Below, one piece after another: positions 33,182-42,554 of a stretch of 64,000 nucleotides of DNA. The stretch is from contig CAJUMZ010000010.1 of the NCBI GenBank assembly GCA_910587665.1, positions 1-64,000 of the forward strand, given 5' to 3'. The notes beneath the pieces were generated by a model. That model was not told the DNA's origin. It searched no databases and worked only from the letters and a program-made list of their open reading frames with translations. This stretch comes from an uncultured Muribaculum sp. (GTDB lineage Bacteria > Bacteroidota > Bacteroidia > Bacteroidales > Muribaculaceae). The translations under genes and the position numbers were made by a program. Each line of letters begins with the position of its first letter. Positions within the stretch are counted from its first letter, which is position 1.

Positions 33182-34405
33182 TTATTCGCCTTGGCAACAA
33201 GTTGATTGCCAGGCATATTGTGCATCGTGTATTTTCTTGCTTTTCAGCAGGCAGGCAAAATTGCGCAAGGGGCGCGACATGAGAAACAGCGGCACCGACA
33301 GCATGAACCGCCGGCTTCCCAACGCTTTTGCCACATTGCGCCACGTGATAATGAACGGAATCCAAAGGCAAAGTGCCGTCACTGTCACTATTCCGGCGAC
33401 GACCGGATTGAGCGGGGCAAGCAAAACGGCAACTATGCTGAATGCCAGCCAGCACCATAGCAGCAGCGAGCCGATGCCATAGAAAAGATGCTCGCGAGTA
33501 CCTGAAAATTTTGCAGTGAAAGCATGACGGAGCTTACTGTAAAGATAGTCGGTGGCGGGATTGGCACTGACCGTCACCACACGCGCCTCGGGAGCGAGGG
33601 CTACAGCCGTATTGCCGCCGGTCGATGCGTCGGCAATGAAAATGTCATCGTCACCGTAATGGAGGTTTATGCTGTTGCTGAATCCTTTCATGTCGAAGAA
33701 CAGGCTGCGACGGTAAGCGAGATTGCTTCCGTCGCCACGGTAAGCCTTGCCGCGTAAAGCCGACGAAAGATAATGTACACTGTCGATCAGACGGTCGTCA
33801 TCACGGGTACGGGAGCGGTTGCCGCCCTCCTCCATCACCGAGGCATAGCCTATCACCACGTCGGTGCCGATCCCTCCAAGGGGCGATGCCATGTATCGGA
33901 GCCATGACGGCGACTGCACCCTCGTTGTCGACATCACGTGGACTATCGCCTCATGACTTGCAGCCTTTATACCCAGCGTCAAGGCAAGCTTTTTGCGAGA
34001 GATGTTGCGGGTGTCACGCGGAGTGAATGTGTGATACACCCTCACTTTGCCAACAGCCATGGAATTTACAAGCGCTTCCGTGCGGTAGTCCCTGCCGTCG
34101 TTTACCACGATTATCTCATATTCCTCAGGATAGTCCTGCCCAAGCAAGGCGGGGAGCAGCTCGGCAATACCGTCGGAGTCGTTGTAACCGTAGACCACCA
34201 CCGACACTTTAGGATAACACCGGTTCACATAAGGCTCTCCGGCGCCTCGCTGCTTTGCGGCACGGGCTACTGCGGCGACCCCGGGGAGATATACCGCAAG
34301 CTCTACTATCGCCATTACCAATGCGATTCCGGCAAATATAAGCGGTAAAGCCGTGTCAGAATTTATATATTGTGTCACCTGGCTGTCTCTTTCTGTTTTT
34401 AACAC
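33182..34405 (-). CDS. GT2-family membrane glycosyltransferase
   Basis: This 407-residue protein has an N-terminal TM (about 20-45), then a GT-A domain with VSVVVYGYNDSDGI, IIVVNDGRD, a possible divalent-cation Asp region near 205, and GDDDIFI near 250. Three hydrophobic segments close the protein (about 300-325, 327-345 and 365-380). The layout is as in processive or chain-extending GT2 enzymes such as PgaC-like proteins, but the QXXRW motif is not evident. The annotated start is GTG 34405, next to the -7 box; GTG 34378 is an alternative. First gene of the minus-strand EPS operon. Confidence 0.8.
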   Translation of the reverse strand: MLKTERDSQVTQYINSDTALPLIFAGIALVMAIVELAVYLPGVAAVARAAKQRGAGEPYVNRCYPKVSVVVYGYNDSDGIAELLPALLGQDYPEEYEIIVVNDGRDYRTEALVNSMAVGKVRVYHTFTPRDTRNISRKKLALTLGIKAASHEAIVHVMSTTRVQSPSWLRYMASPLGGIGTDVVIGYASVMEEGGNRSRTRDDDRLIDSVHYLSSALRGKAYRGDGSNLAYRRSLFFDMKGFSNSINLHYGDDDIFIADASTGGNTAVALAPEARVVTVSANPATDYLYSKLRHAFTAKFSGTREHLFYGIGSLLLWCWLAFSIVAVLLAPLNPVVAGIVTVTALCLWIPFIITWRNVAKALGSRRFMLSVPLFLMSRPLRNFACLLKSKKIHDAQYAWQSTCCQGE

Positions 34406-34407
34406 TG

Positions 34408-34415
34408 CAAAATTA
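34408..34415 (-). promoter_or_regulatory. -7 box for the minus-strand EPS operon
   Basis: The plus-strand CAAAATTA gives TAATTTTG on the minus strand, three bases before the first possible GTG start. No exact TTTG lies at -33. If it is used, transcription would start near 34401 and the first GTG would be untranscribed. Confidence 0.4.
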
Positions 34416-34570
34416 CAAAACCTTTTGCAATAAGCAACGATGTCATTCCCGGAAAAGCCTTAATTCCTTCACAGGCTGAGCGTAACCGGTTTCAAATTGC
34501 CGAGATTCCCCAAATGCAAGTTTCATTTTGCTAAAAATATGATTAAACTTAGCTGAATTTGTTAATTCAA

Positions 34571-34602
34571 TTTGGCTATTTTGAACTTTTTTAATACTTT
34601 TG
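34571..34602 (+). promoter_or_regulatory. Promoter of the SusC/SusD operon
   Basis: TTTG (34571-34574), 20 bases and TACTTTTG (34595-34602) match the consensus. Transcription would begin near 34608, after the first in-frame start (34600), which supports ATG 34666 as the real start of the SusC gene. Confidence 0.65.
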
Positions 34603-34665
34603 CGTTTTAGTTACGTATTAGCAACTATTATTAGGTTAAATTTTTTAGTTTTTACATTTACAAGT

Positions 34666-37600
34666 ATGAGAAAGCTATGTTTCTTGCTCTGTACCCTTAT
34701 TTGCTTTGCAATAGCGTCGGCTCAGACGCGTACTGTCAAGGGTACGGTAGTGTATGCCGGGGATGACGAACCGCTTGTGGGAGCCACAGTACTTCCTGTC
34801 GGCGAAGGTCATGGAACGGCTACTGACATTGACGGTAAGTTCTCTCTCACCATCCCATCAACTGTAACCAAACTGAAGATCTCTTACGTGGGCATGATTA
34901 CCGAGGAGGTACCTGTCTCCGGCAATGATATCTTCGTGAAGATGCGCGATTCGGAAAACAAGCTCGATGAAGTGATGGTGGTAGCCTACGGCACCGCCAA
35001 GAAGAGCGCCTATACAGGTGCCGCTTCTGTGATCGACGCTTCTGTGATCGAGGACCGCCTGGTGTCCAACATCACCAATGCCCTGTCGGGTACCGTTGCC
35101 GGCGTGCAGACGCTGAGTGCCAACGGCCAGCCCGGTGAGGCTTCCAAGGTGCGCATACGCGGTGTAGGCTCGATCAACGCCTCAATGAGCCCGCTTTATG
35201 TGCTCGACGGCATGCCCTACGACGGTGATATCACCGGTCTTAACCCTGCCGACATCGAGTCGATGACCGTGTTGAAGGATGCCGCGGCGGCAGCCCTTTA
35301 CGGAGCGCGTGGCGCAAACGGTGTCATACTCATCACCACCAAGCGCGGTAAAGACGGCAAGGCTAAGGTGACATTCGACGCACGCTGGGGATCCAACTCA
35401 CGTGAGATCACCAACTATGACGTCATCAAGAGTCCCGCCCAATACATGGAACTCGCCTATCAGGCAAAGTACAACAACGCCAAATACAATCTCGGCTACT
35501 CAGCCGACGCCGCTTACAAGTATGCCGCAGCCAACCAGCTTTTTGACATGACCGGCTACCGCGTGTGGACCCTTCCCGAAGGCCAGTACCTCATAGGCCG
35601 CGACGGCAAGCTTAACCCCAACGCCACTCTCGGCTACAGCAACGGCACAAACTACTTCACCCCCGACGACTGGGCAGAAGGCTCATACCGCAACGGTTTG
35701 CGCCAGGAGTATAACGTCAGCGTGTCGGGAGGCAACGACAAGATGAACTTTTTCGTGTCGGGCAGCTACCTGAGCGACGAGGGCATCATCCAGAATTCTT
35801 CCTACGAGCGCCTGTCGACCCGCGGCTCGCTTGAATACCAAGTACACAAGTGGCTTAAGGTAGGCACAAACATGGCCTACTCTTTCGGAAAATCGCAGTA
35901 TCCCGACGATATGGATGAAAACTCCACCAATTCATCGGGCAACGCTTTCTATATCGCCAACGCCATAGCTCCCATATATCCGCTCTACGTGCGTGACGCA
36001 TCGGGCAACATCATGTGGAACGAGGCTTACGGCAATCCTATCTACGACTATGGCGACGGCAAGAGCACCGCATTCTCGCGTCAGTTCATGTCGCAGGCCA
36101 ATCCTATGTCGCAGCTCCTCTACGACAAGACCGAATATCTCACCGACCTGTTCAACGGCAAGTGGTTTGCCGAGATCACCCCTGTAGAGGGTCTCAAGAT
36201 TACGGGCAGCGTAGGCCTTACCGTGCAGAATCAGCGACTTCACCAGGTGCAGAATCCCCTTTACGGGCAATTCGCCGATTTAGGGGGGGAAGCAATTCAG
36301 ATCGCAGACCGCACAAAAGGTCTTAATCTTCAAGCCCTTGCAAATTATAATCGTACTTTCTGGGAATATCATACCTTTGATTTTCTTCTCGGATACGAAA
36401 GCTATGAGTGGAACTATGAATACACCGAGGCACTCGGAACTCACCTTTACGACCCGATGTCATGGCCTGTCAACAACACTCTTGCCAACAACGACCGCAA
36501 AGGTTACGGCGAATATCTCGACTACGCCACCCGAGGCATTTTCGGTCGCGTAAACTACGACTTCGACAGTCGCTACTTCTTTAGCGCAAGCTACCGTCGC
36601 GACGCCTCATCACGTTTCGCTCCCGACAAGCGCTGGGGCGACTTCTTCTCGGTGTCGGCGGCATGGGACATCGCCCAAGAACGCTTTATGGAGCCAACCA
36701 CCACGTGGCTCGACCGCCTGAAGCTCCGCGCTTCGTTCGGACAGCAGGGCAACGACAACCTCAAGGGCGAGGGAGTCACCAACAACGGCTACTACTATGC
36801 ATATGTCGACCAGTACACCATCTCCGGAGCCGACAGCTGGAGCGACGGTACGCTATATTTCAAGGGCAACCCCGACATCACGTGGGAAAAGTCCAATTCA
36901 TTCAACGTAGGTATCGACTTCAGCCTATGGAAGAGCAAGCTCTCCGGTAGCGCCGAATATTTCAATCGCGAAACCACCGACATGCTTTACAACAAGCCTG
37001 TGGCACCGTCGCTCGGTTATGCCTCAATCCCGATGAACATCGGTTCGATGCGCAACTACGGTTTCGAACTTGAGCTCACCTACCTGCCCATCAACACCCG
37101 TGACATCACGTGGAGCATCACCGGCAATATCACCTTCATCAACAATAAGGTGCTCAAGCTTTCACCCGACCTTGGCGGTGAACTGAAGAGCGGCCACCGC
37201 ATCTATCAGGAAGGCAAGTCGATGTATCAGTTTGACATGGTCAAGTATGCAGGCGTAGACGCCGCTACCGGCAAGCCACTGTTCTGGGCATGGGAGAAAG
37301 ATGATAACGGCAACCGCATCCCGGGCAGCGATTATCCTACCTCCACCTATTCCACCGCATGGCGCCAGCCCACAGGCGACCTTCTGCCTACGGCCTACGG
37401 AGGTATCTCCACCACACTCAGGGCATACGGATTTGACCTGTCGATTGCATGTGCATATCAGTTTGGCGGAAAGATCTGGGATCAGGGCTATCAGGAATTC
37501 ATGGGCTCAGGCACATCTTCTTCCTACGGTCACAACTGGCATGTCGACATCCTCGACGCCTGGACCCCGACCAACCAGCACACCTCAGTGCCCCGCCTCG

Positions 37601-37881
37601 ACACCGGTGACAGATTCACCTTCTACGATTCTGTAACCGATCGTGCGCTCGTAAGCTCCAATTATTTCTCCATCAACAATATCACCCTTGGCTACACCAT
37701 ACCGGAGCGCCTTACCAACCGTATAGGCATTGAGCAGGTACGCGTCTACGGCACAGCCGACAACCTCGCCCTCTTCAGCGCCCGCAAGGGTCTTGACCCA
37801 CGCCAGAGCTATACCGTGGCTACGACTTCGCTATACACGGCCATGCGCTGCATCTCAGGTGGCATTAAGGTAGTATTTTAA
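34666..37881 (+). CDS. SusC/RagA-type TonB-dependent outer-membrane transporter
   Basis: Start chosen at ATG 34666 (1071 residues) because MRKLCFLLCTLICFAIASAQ is a normal signal peptide and the promoter lies just upstream. Then follow a carboxypeptidase-regulatory-like domain (VKGTVVYAGDDEPLVGATV), the TonB-box region DEVMVVAYGTAKK, the plug (VRIRGVGSIN, LYVLDGMPYDGDI, DAAAAALYGARGANGVILITTK) and a 22-strand barrel to the C-terminal Phe. It imports a glycan or other ligand captured with the SusD partner, using TonB energy. Twenty-six bases before susD. No anti-sigma or hybrid sensor gene is adjacent. Confidence 0.95.
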   Translation: MRKLCFLLCTLICFAIASAQTRTVKGTVVYAGDDEPLVGATVLPVGEGHGTATDIDGKFSLTIPSTVTKLKISYVGMITEEVPVSGNDIFVKMRDSENKLDEVMVVAYGTAKKSAYTGAASVIDASVIEDRLVSNITNALSGTVAGVQTLSANGQPGEASKVRIRGVGSINASMSPLYVLDGMPYDGDITGLNPADIESMTVLKDAAAAALYGARGANGVILITTKRGKDGKAKVTFDARWGSNSREITNYDVIKSPAQYMELAYQAKYNNAKYNLGYSADAAYKYAAANQLFDMTGYRVWTLPEGQYLIGRDGKLNPNATLGYSNGTNYFTPDDWAEGSYRNGLRQEYNVSVSGGNDKMNFFVSGSYLSDEGIIQNSSYERLSTRGSLEYQVHKWLKVGTNMAYSFGKSQYPDDMDENSTNSSGNAFYIANAIAPIYPLYVRDASGNIMWNEAYGNPIYDYGDGKSTAFSRQFMSQANPMSQLLYDKTEYLTDLFNGKWFAEITPVEGLKITGSVGLTVQNQRLHQVQNPLYGQFADLGGEAIQIADRTKGLNLQALANYNRTFWEYHTFDFLLGYESYEWNYEYTEALGTHLYDPMSWPVNNTLANNDRKGYGEYLDYATRGIFGRVNYDFDSRYFFSASYRRDASSRFAPDKRWGDFFSVSAAWDIAQERFMEPTTTWLDRLKLRASFGQQGNDNLKGEGVTNNGYYYAYVDQYTISGADSWSDGTLYFKGNPDITWEKSNSFNVGIDFSLWKSKLSGSAEYFNRETTDMLYNKPVAPSLGYASIPMNIGSMRNYGFELELTYLPINTRDITWSITGNITFINNKVLKLSPDLGGELKSGHRIYQEGKSMYQFDMVKYAGVDAATGKPLFWAWEKDDNGNRIPGSDYPTSTYSTAWRQPTGDLLPTAYGGISTTLRAYGFDLSIACAYQFGGKIWDQGYQEFMGSGTSSSYGHNWHVDILDAWTPTNQHTSVPRLDTGDRFTFYDSVTDRALVSSNYFSINNITLGYTIPERLTNRIGIEQVRVYGTADNLALFSARKGLDPRQSYTVATTSLYTAMRCISGGIKVVF

Positions 37882-37907
37882 TTATCCCGATCCTATCAGA
37901 AATTATT

Positions 37908-39503
37908 ATGAAATCATATAAATTATTGACAATAGCCCTGATGGGCGCTATTACGGTAGGGTGTAACGACCTTGACACTTATCCCCTCGGTGACAATGTG
38001 ACCACCGACCAGAAAGAAGGAGTGCTGAAAAACGACCCTGACATGGCAGAAGCCGGTGTCAACGGTATCGCCACCCTTTTCAGCGTCTATGCCAACACCT
38101 CCAACGACAATGATGCCCACTACGACATCGGCTATCCCGGCGTGATGCTCTCCACTGACAGCCGAGGCTACGACATGGTGGCCCTCAATACCGGCTATAA
38201 CTGGTACAGCACATCGACCATTTGGAGTGACGTGGCCAATACTTCGGCAATCACCCGCCTGATATGGCGCACCGCCTACAACCAGATTTTTGCCTGCAAC
38301 AACGTATTGAGCAGCATCCCGGCTGACACTGAGGATAAGACCCTTATGTATTATCGCGCCCAGGCACTCGCCTTCCGCGCATTTGACTATCATGTGCTCG
38401 CCCAGTACTACCAGTTCACTTACCTTGGCAACGAGGATAAGCTCTGCGTGCCCGTGATTACTGAAGAAAACGCTCTTCAGGCAGCCGCCGATGGTCTTGC
38501 ATGCTCCACTGTAGCCGATGTTTACCAGCAGATACTCGACGACCTCGGCGAAGCGATCGAAAGCCTCCACGCCACCGGCAACATCGCCGTCAAGGCAAAG
38601 AAATTCATCAGCGAGGCTACCGCCCGCGGCATCCGCTCACGTGTCTACCTCTGCATGGGCAAGTGGAAGGAAGCTGCTGATGACGCCCAGTTTGCCATCG
38701 ACAACTCCGGCTGTACACCCTACTCGATCGCAGAAGTGTCGCGCCCCACATTCTGGGACTGCAACGACCACGCGTGGCTCTGGGCTGTCGACGTGGAGGA
38801 AAGCGACCGCGTAGTCACCACCGGCATATGCAACTGGCCGTCGCATATGGGTACATTCACCTACGGTTATGCGCAGGTAGGGTCATGGCGTAAGATCTCA
38901 AAGACACTTTTTGACGAAATCCCCGAGTCAGATGTACGCAAAGGATGGTTCCTCAATGCAGACGGCGTATCGCCCAACCTAAACGAAGAATATCAGGAAT
39001 ATGTCGACGATGCCATCAGTGAGGATGTCGGGAAAGCCTACGTGCAGGTCAAGTTTGCCCCTTACAAGGATGTGCTCGGACAGACCATCAATGCCAACGA
39101 CCTACCTCTTCTACGCGTCGAGGAACTTTACCTTATACTTGCCGAGGCCCAGGCTATGACAAGCCCCTCAACCGGAGCTGCGACCCTCGGCGACTTCGTA
39201 CGCACCTATCGCAACCCCGACTATACCAACCCTGTCGGCACCGCCGAGGACATCCGCAAGGCTGTCTACTGGCAGCGTCGCGTGGAGCTTTGGGGCGAGG
39301 GCGTGTCCTACTTCGACATGATGCGCCTCAAGACAGGTGTGGATCGACGTGGAGCCGGATTTGAGCCGTCGCTCGTGTTCAATATCGCGCCCAATGATCC
39401 GGTGCTGCTCTATCATATTCCCCAGGCAGAGACCAACGCCAACAAAATCACCGGCTACACTGACGAAGCGACTCCCAGCCCTAAACCCGTTGCCGATTAT
39501 TAA
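37908..39503 (+). CDS. SusD/RagB-type nutrient-binding outer-membrane lipoprotein
   Basis: This 531-residue protein has a lipoprotein signal ending TVGC and the SusD-like N-terminus NDLDTYPLG. The mature protein has TPR helices (RAQALAFRAFDYHVLAQYYQFTY and later AKKFISEATARGIRSRVYLCMGKWKEAADDA) and the C-terminal EELYLILAEAQAM, with VELWGEGVSYFDMMRLK. It is the lid that binds ligand above the SusC barrel. Substrate unknown. Second gene of the operon. Confidence 0.94.
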   Translation: MKSYKLLTIALMGAITVGCNDLDTYPLGDNVTTDQKEGVLKNDPDMAEAGVNGIATLFSVYANTSNDNDAHYDIGYPGVMLSTDSRGYDMVALNTGYNWYSTSTIWSDVANTSAITRLIWRTAYNQIFACNNVLSSIPADTEDKTLMYYRAQALAFRAFDYHVLAQYYQFTYLGNEDKLCVPVITEENALQAAADGLACSTVADVYQQILDDLGEAIESLHATGNIAVKAKKFISEATARGIRSRVYLCMGKWKEAADDAQFAIDNSGCTPYSIAEVSRPTFWDCNDHAWLWAVDVEESDRVVTTGICNWPSHMGTFTYGYAQVGSWRKISKTLFDEIPESDVRKGWFLNADGVSPNLNEEYQEYVDDAISEDVGKAYVQVKFAPYKDVLGQTINANDLPLLRVEELYLILAEAQAMTSPSTGAATLGDFVRTYRNPDYTNPVGTAEDIRKAVYWQRRVELWGEGVSYFDMMRLKTGVDRRGAGFEPSLVFNIAPNDPVLLYHIPQAETNANKITGYTDEATPSPKPVADY

Positions 39504-39536
39504 TAACTGACTGACAAAGATTCATCCAAGAATATT

Positions 39537-40418
39537 ATGAATAAATTAGCTATATTTGCGGCTCTCGCCGCACCGGTACTCTTCTCTTCCTGCAGCGACA
39601 AGGGCTATTGGGAAGAATATGTTCCCGACGGAGTGGAGTATGCTATTATCACAGCCAACCAAAGCTATACGCTAAACCCCGAATCGAAAGGTATCGCGCC
39701 GTTCACTCTACTTATCACCCGCGGCACCACAGCGGGCGACGTATCAGTACCTGTCAGCGTTATCTCCGAAAAGGCATATCTCAAGGCTTCAGCTCCCGCC
39801 ACCGTGGATTTTGTTGACGGCAGCAGCGAGGCTTACATAACCGTCAGCTTCGCTCCCGATTTCGATGCGGCTCCATGGTTCAACCCCACCGACTCGTTAA
39901 TGGTCAAGCTCGGTACCGAAAGCATCGCGCCGTCAGGTAGCGGAGAGTGGAAAGCCAAGGTGACATTTGCCAATTCAGCCGAAGTAGGCAAGGCTCAGCT
40001 CAAGTCACAGCTTCTCGGATATATCAAAAAGGGAGGCACTCCCGGAGCCGCCGTCGTTGACACGACAGTCACCGTATGGGCGCGTGCCGTCAATCCCTCA
40101 TATTTCATGATTGAGAATCCTTACGGCACAAAAGAAATGCCCCACTCACTCGACCTTGTGCTTGACGAAGAGTGGCAGGCAATCGATTGGACCGCCACGG
40201 AAATTGACTGTGACATCCAGACAATCCTTAACACCGGCTCATCAAACGCTCCCGTATATATGGTATGGGGCGGCCGGGATTCACAAGTGACCGAGGCCGG
40301 TCTTGACCTGAAGTTCTACACTGTCAGCAATGCCGACGGTACCGGCTACTGGCCTTCTCAATATCAGTGGGTTGAAACCTTCGCACTCCCGGAAGGCTGG
40401 AACGCAGTTAAAGAATAA
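39537..40418 (+). CDS. Surface lipoprotein in SusE position, beta-sandwich modules
   Basis: This 293-residue protein has a lipobox FSSC followed by SDKG. The N-terminal module (about residues 35-130; FTLLITRGTTAGDVSVPVSV, then TVDFVDGSSEAYITVSF) matches the corresponding module of the next gene and resembles a Calx-beta-like sandwich. A second module around residues 180-290 carries YFMIENPYGT, also found in the neighbour. It probably sits on the cell surface and helps bind the ligand of the SusC/SusD pair. No catalytic residues were recognised. Confidence 0.7.
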   Translation: MNKLAIFAALAAPVLFSSCSDKGYWEEYVPDGVEYAIITANQSYTLNPESKGIAPFTLLITRGTTAGDVSVPVSVISEKAYLKASAPATVDFVDGSSEAYITVSFAPDFDAAPWFNPTDSLMVKLGTESIAPSGSGEWKAKVTFANSAEVGKAQLKSQLLGYIKKGGTPGAAVVDTTVTVWARAVNPSYFMIENPYGTKEMPHSLDLVLDEEWQAIDWTATEIDCDIQTILNTGSSNAPVYMVWGGRDSQVTEAGLDLKFYTVSNADGTGYWPSQYQWVETFALPEGWNAVKE

Positions 40419-40445
40419 TAACCTTTTTAACGCAGATTATAGACA

Positions 40446-42272
40446 ATGAACAAGCTATATAAATTATTTGCGGCAATGATGGTGATCGCCACCGCTGTAG
40501 GCTTTGCCTCCTGTTCCGATGACGACGACTATGCGCCCGCACAAGTGCCCGGCAACGCGCAGGTATATTTCAGCAACGCGCAAGAGTCGACCGTCAATAT
40601 TGTCGAGGATCAGACAGAGTTTGATGTACTTGTACTCCGCCAGGACACTGTAGGAGATCTCACGGTTAACATTCTGGCAAATGATCCGTCGGGCATCTTC
40701 ACGATACCCTCATCGGTGACATTTGTCGACGGCAAGGCTACCGCCAATCTTCATGTGACCTTTGACTTCGCCGACATCGAGGGCAATGTCAAGTATCCGA
40801 TATCACTGAAAGTCGACGAGAAAGACGCAACCCTTTACGGCGACGCATCTACATCATTTGTCGTGCTGTATGCCCCATGGAAGTCAATCGGTAAATGCCT
40901 TTACACTGATGCCTACATTTCGTCTATGTACAATGTTCCGGAAGTTCCGACCTATCTTGTGGAAGTAGAGGAAAGCATGACCAAACCCGGACTTTACAGG
41001 CTCGTTAACCCTTATGGCGCCGACTTTATGTACAACGAACCCGGAGATTATGATCCTGATAATAATTATTACTTGACAATCAATGCCACCAATCCGGCGA
41101 AAGTCTACATCGAAGAGTCTCCGACCGGATGCAACTGGGGCGAAGGAGAATTCATATTCTTCTCAATAGCCGGTCTACGTATCGCACAAGGCAATCCCGC
41201 GGCGGCGGAAGGCAATTACGGTACGGTAAAGAATGGCGTTATCACCTTCCCGAAGGGATCTCTCCTTGCAGCAATCGGCTCCGACGGCTGGTATACATGC
41301 AACAGCAACGGCAAGTTCAAGCTTGTGCTTCCCGGCGGTGTTGACGGAGATTACAGCATCAACGCTTCTCTTGCCGGCATCATCGACTATGTGGACGGCA
41401 TCAAGAAAGCGGTCGTTGAGGTGACTACCGGCAAGGATGTCAAGACCACAAAGGTAGCCGTTATCCCCGGTGCCGACGTAGAATCGGCTGTCGAGGCTAT
41501 GGAGAAAGGTGACCTCGAAGGCGTAGTGACACTTAACTACTCAGAACAGGCGCAGACTGCCGACTTCACCCTTGACGCCGAAGGCACCTATACAATTATT
41601 GCCGTCACCTACAGCAAGGATGGCGAAGCTCAGGAAACCGTATCGTCACTGTTCAGCCATTATGACAACGCCAATTGGACATCGCTCGGAGTGGGAGAAT
41701 ATGCCGACGGACTGCTTCTCCCGCTATTAGAGGGCTTTGAGCCTATGAGCTGGGAGGCAGAAATTCAGCAACACAATGAGAAGACCGGTCTTTACCGCGT
41801 GCTCCAGCCCTACTGGCCGCTTGACGACGAGGCAAACGGAGCCCTGGTAATTGACGCCACCGACCCCGAGCATGTATATGTGCCGTATACATCATCAGAA
41901 GTATTCCTTGAGGGCAACGGTATGCTCGACTGGTATAGCGAGGCAGCCGATCTTATCGACCATGGGGCGACAATCGAGGATATCCTTGCAGTTGAAAGCG
42001 ATGAAGAAGACAGCGACGAGGTGGTATTCGGAACCTTTGCCAACGGCGTGATAACCCTTCCCGTCGGAGCTGCAGGCATTATGTTTAATGGAGATTTGTC
42101 TTTGTTCATTCCTTCCGGGTACGAGACTGTCATCACTCTCCCGACTGACGCAACGGCAAAAGCTAAGATTACCAAGGCCAGGACAATTCGCCTGGGCGCA
42201 ATCAGCCGCCTGCATCAAGGCAAGCGTGATTACAAGCTCCGTTCCAACGTAAAGACGTTTGTAAACAAATAA
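40446..42272 (+). CDS. Large surface lipoprotein with repeated NPYG-type modules
   Basis: This 608-residue protein has a lipobox FASC followed by SDDDD. The N-terminal sandwich module (FDVLVLRQDTVGDLTVNI, SVTFVDGKATANLHVTF) is shared with the preceding gene. Then come two copies of a longer module beginning WKSIG (about residue 145) and WTSLG (about residue 415), each with LYRLVNPYG or LYRVLQPYW and ending GVITFPKG or GVITLPVG. An Ig-like segment separates them (about 300-400). The final 25 residues are basic. Likely a surface glycan- or protein-binding partner of SusC/SusD. Last gene of the operon before a terminator. Confidence 0.7.
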   Translation: MNKLYKLFAAMMVIATAVGFASCSDDDDYAPAQVPGNAQVYFSNAQESTVNIVEDQTEFDVLVLRQDTVGDLTVNILANDPSGIFTIPSSVTFVDGKATANLHVTFDFADIEGNVKYPISLKVDEKDATLYGDASTSFVVLYAPWKSIGKCLYTDAYISSMYNVPEVPTYLVEVEESMTKPGLYRLVNPYGADFMYNEPGDYDPDNNYYLTINATNPAKVYIEESPTGCNWGEGEFIFFSIAGLRIAQGNPAAAEGNYGTVKNGVITFPKGSLLAAIGSDGWYTCNSNGKFKLVLPGGVDGDYSINASLAGIIDYVDGIKKAVVEVTTGKDVKTTKVAVIPGADVESAVEAMEKGDLEGVVTLNYSEQAQTADFTLDAEGTYTIIAVTYSKDGEAQETVSSLFSHYDNANWTSLGVGEYADGLLLPLLEGFEPMSWEAEIQQHNEKTGLYRVLQPYWPLDDEANGALVIDATDPEHVYVPYTSSEVFLEGNGMLDWYSEAADLIDHGATIEDILAVESDEEDSDEVVFGTFANGVITLPVGAAGIMFNGDLSLFIPSGYETVITLPTDATAKAKITKARTIRLGAISRLHQGKRDYKLRSNVKTFVNK

Positions 42273-42294
42273 GAATTTGACCTATATGCTAATT

Positions 42295-42328
42295 GCCCCG
42301 GCTTCGATTGAGGTCGGGGCATTTTTAT
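42295..42328 (+). terminator. Terminator of the SusC/SusD operon
   Basis: GCCCCG (42295-42300) pairs with CGGGGC (42315-42320) around a 14-base loop, followed by ATTTTTATC. It lies 22 bases after the last gene of the operon. Confidence 0.8.
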
Positions 42329-42367
42329 CATTTTAGCTCCACTAATTGAAAATTTATTGCAAAATTG

Positions 42368-42398
42368 TTGCATTTATTAAAAATATGTTATACATTTG
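42368..42398 (+). promoter_or_regulatory. Promoter without an adjacent gene (candidate small RNA promoter)
   Basis: TTG (42368-42370, preceded by another TTG), 20 bases and TACATTTG (42391-42398) fit the consensus closely. No plus-strand gene follows before the terminator at 42471. Confidence 0.5.
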
Positions 42399-42404
42399 CG
42401 ATGT

Positions 42405-42502
42405 TAACGATACAAATCGTATGCAAATGGTAAAATCACATCCCTGTATACACTTTACAACATGTCAATAGGGCAGTGTCGCGAGACACCGCCCTATTTT
42501 TT
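42405..42502 (+). ncRNA. Candidate small RNA of about 98 bases
   Basis: A promoter-like element at 42368-42398 predicts a start near 42405, and a strong intrinsic terminator ends at about 42502. Between them the only open frame is about ten codons (ATG 42402, at the predicted start). The body contains CGATACAAATCGTATGCAAA-like short repeats before the terminator stem. This is prediction from signals only; a second terminator for readthrough from the Sus operon is the alternative. Confidence 0.4.
42471..42502 (+). terminator. Strong intrinsic terminator
   Basis: GGGCAGTGTC (42471-42480), a GCGA tetraloop and GACACCGCCC (42485-42494) form a 10-bp stem with one A-C mismatch, followed by TATTTTTTAC. 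Orientation is plus; on the minus strand no T-run follows the stem. Confidence 0.85.
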
Positions 42503-42554
42503 ACTTCTTTAAATCCATTGGAGTCCTCAATTACCTTAAATCACGGGAAGATGT

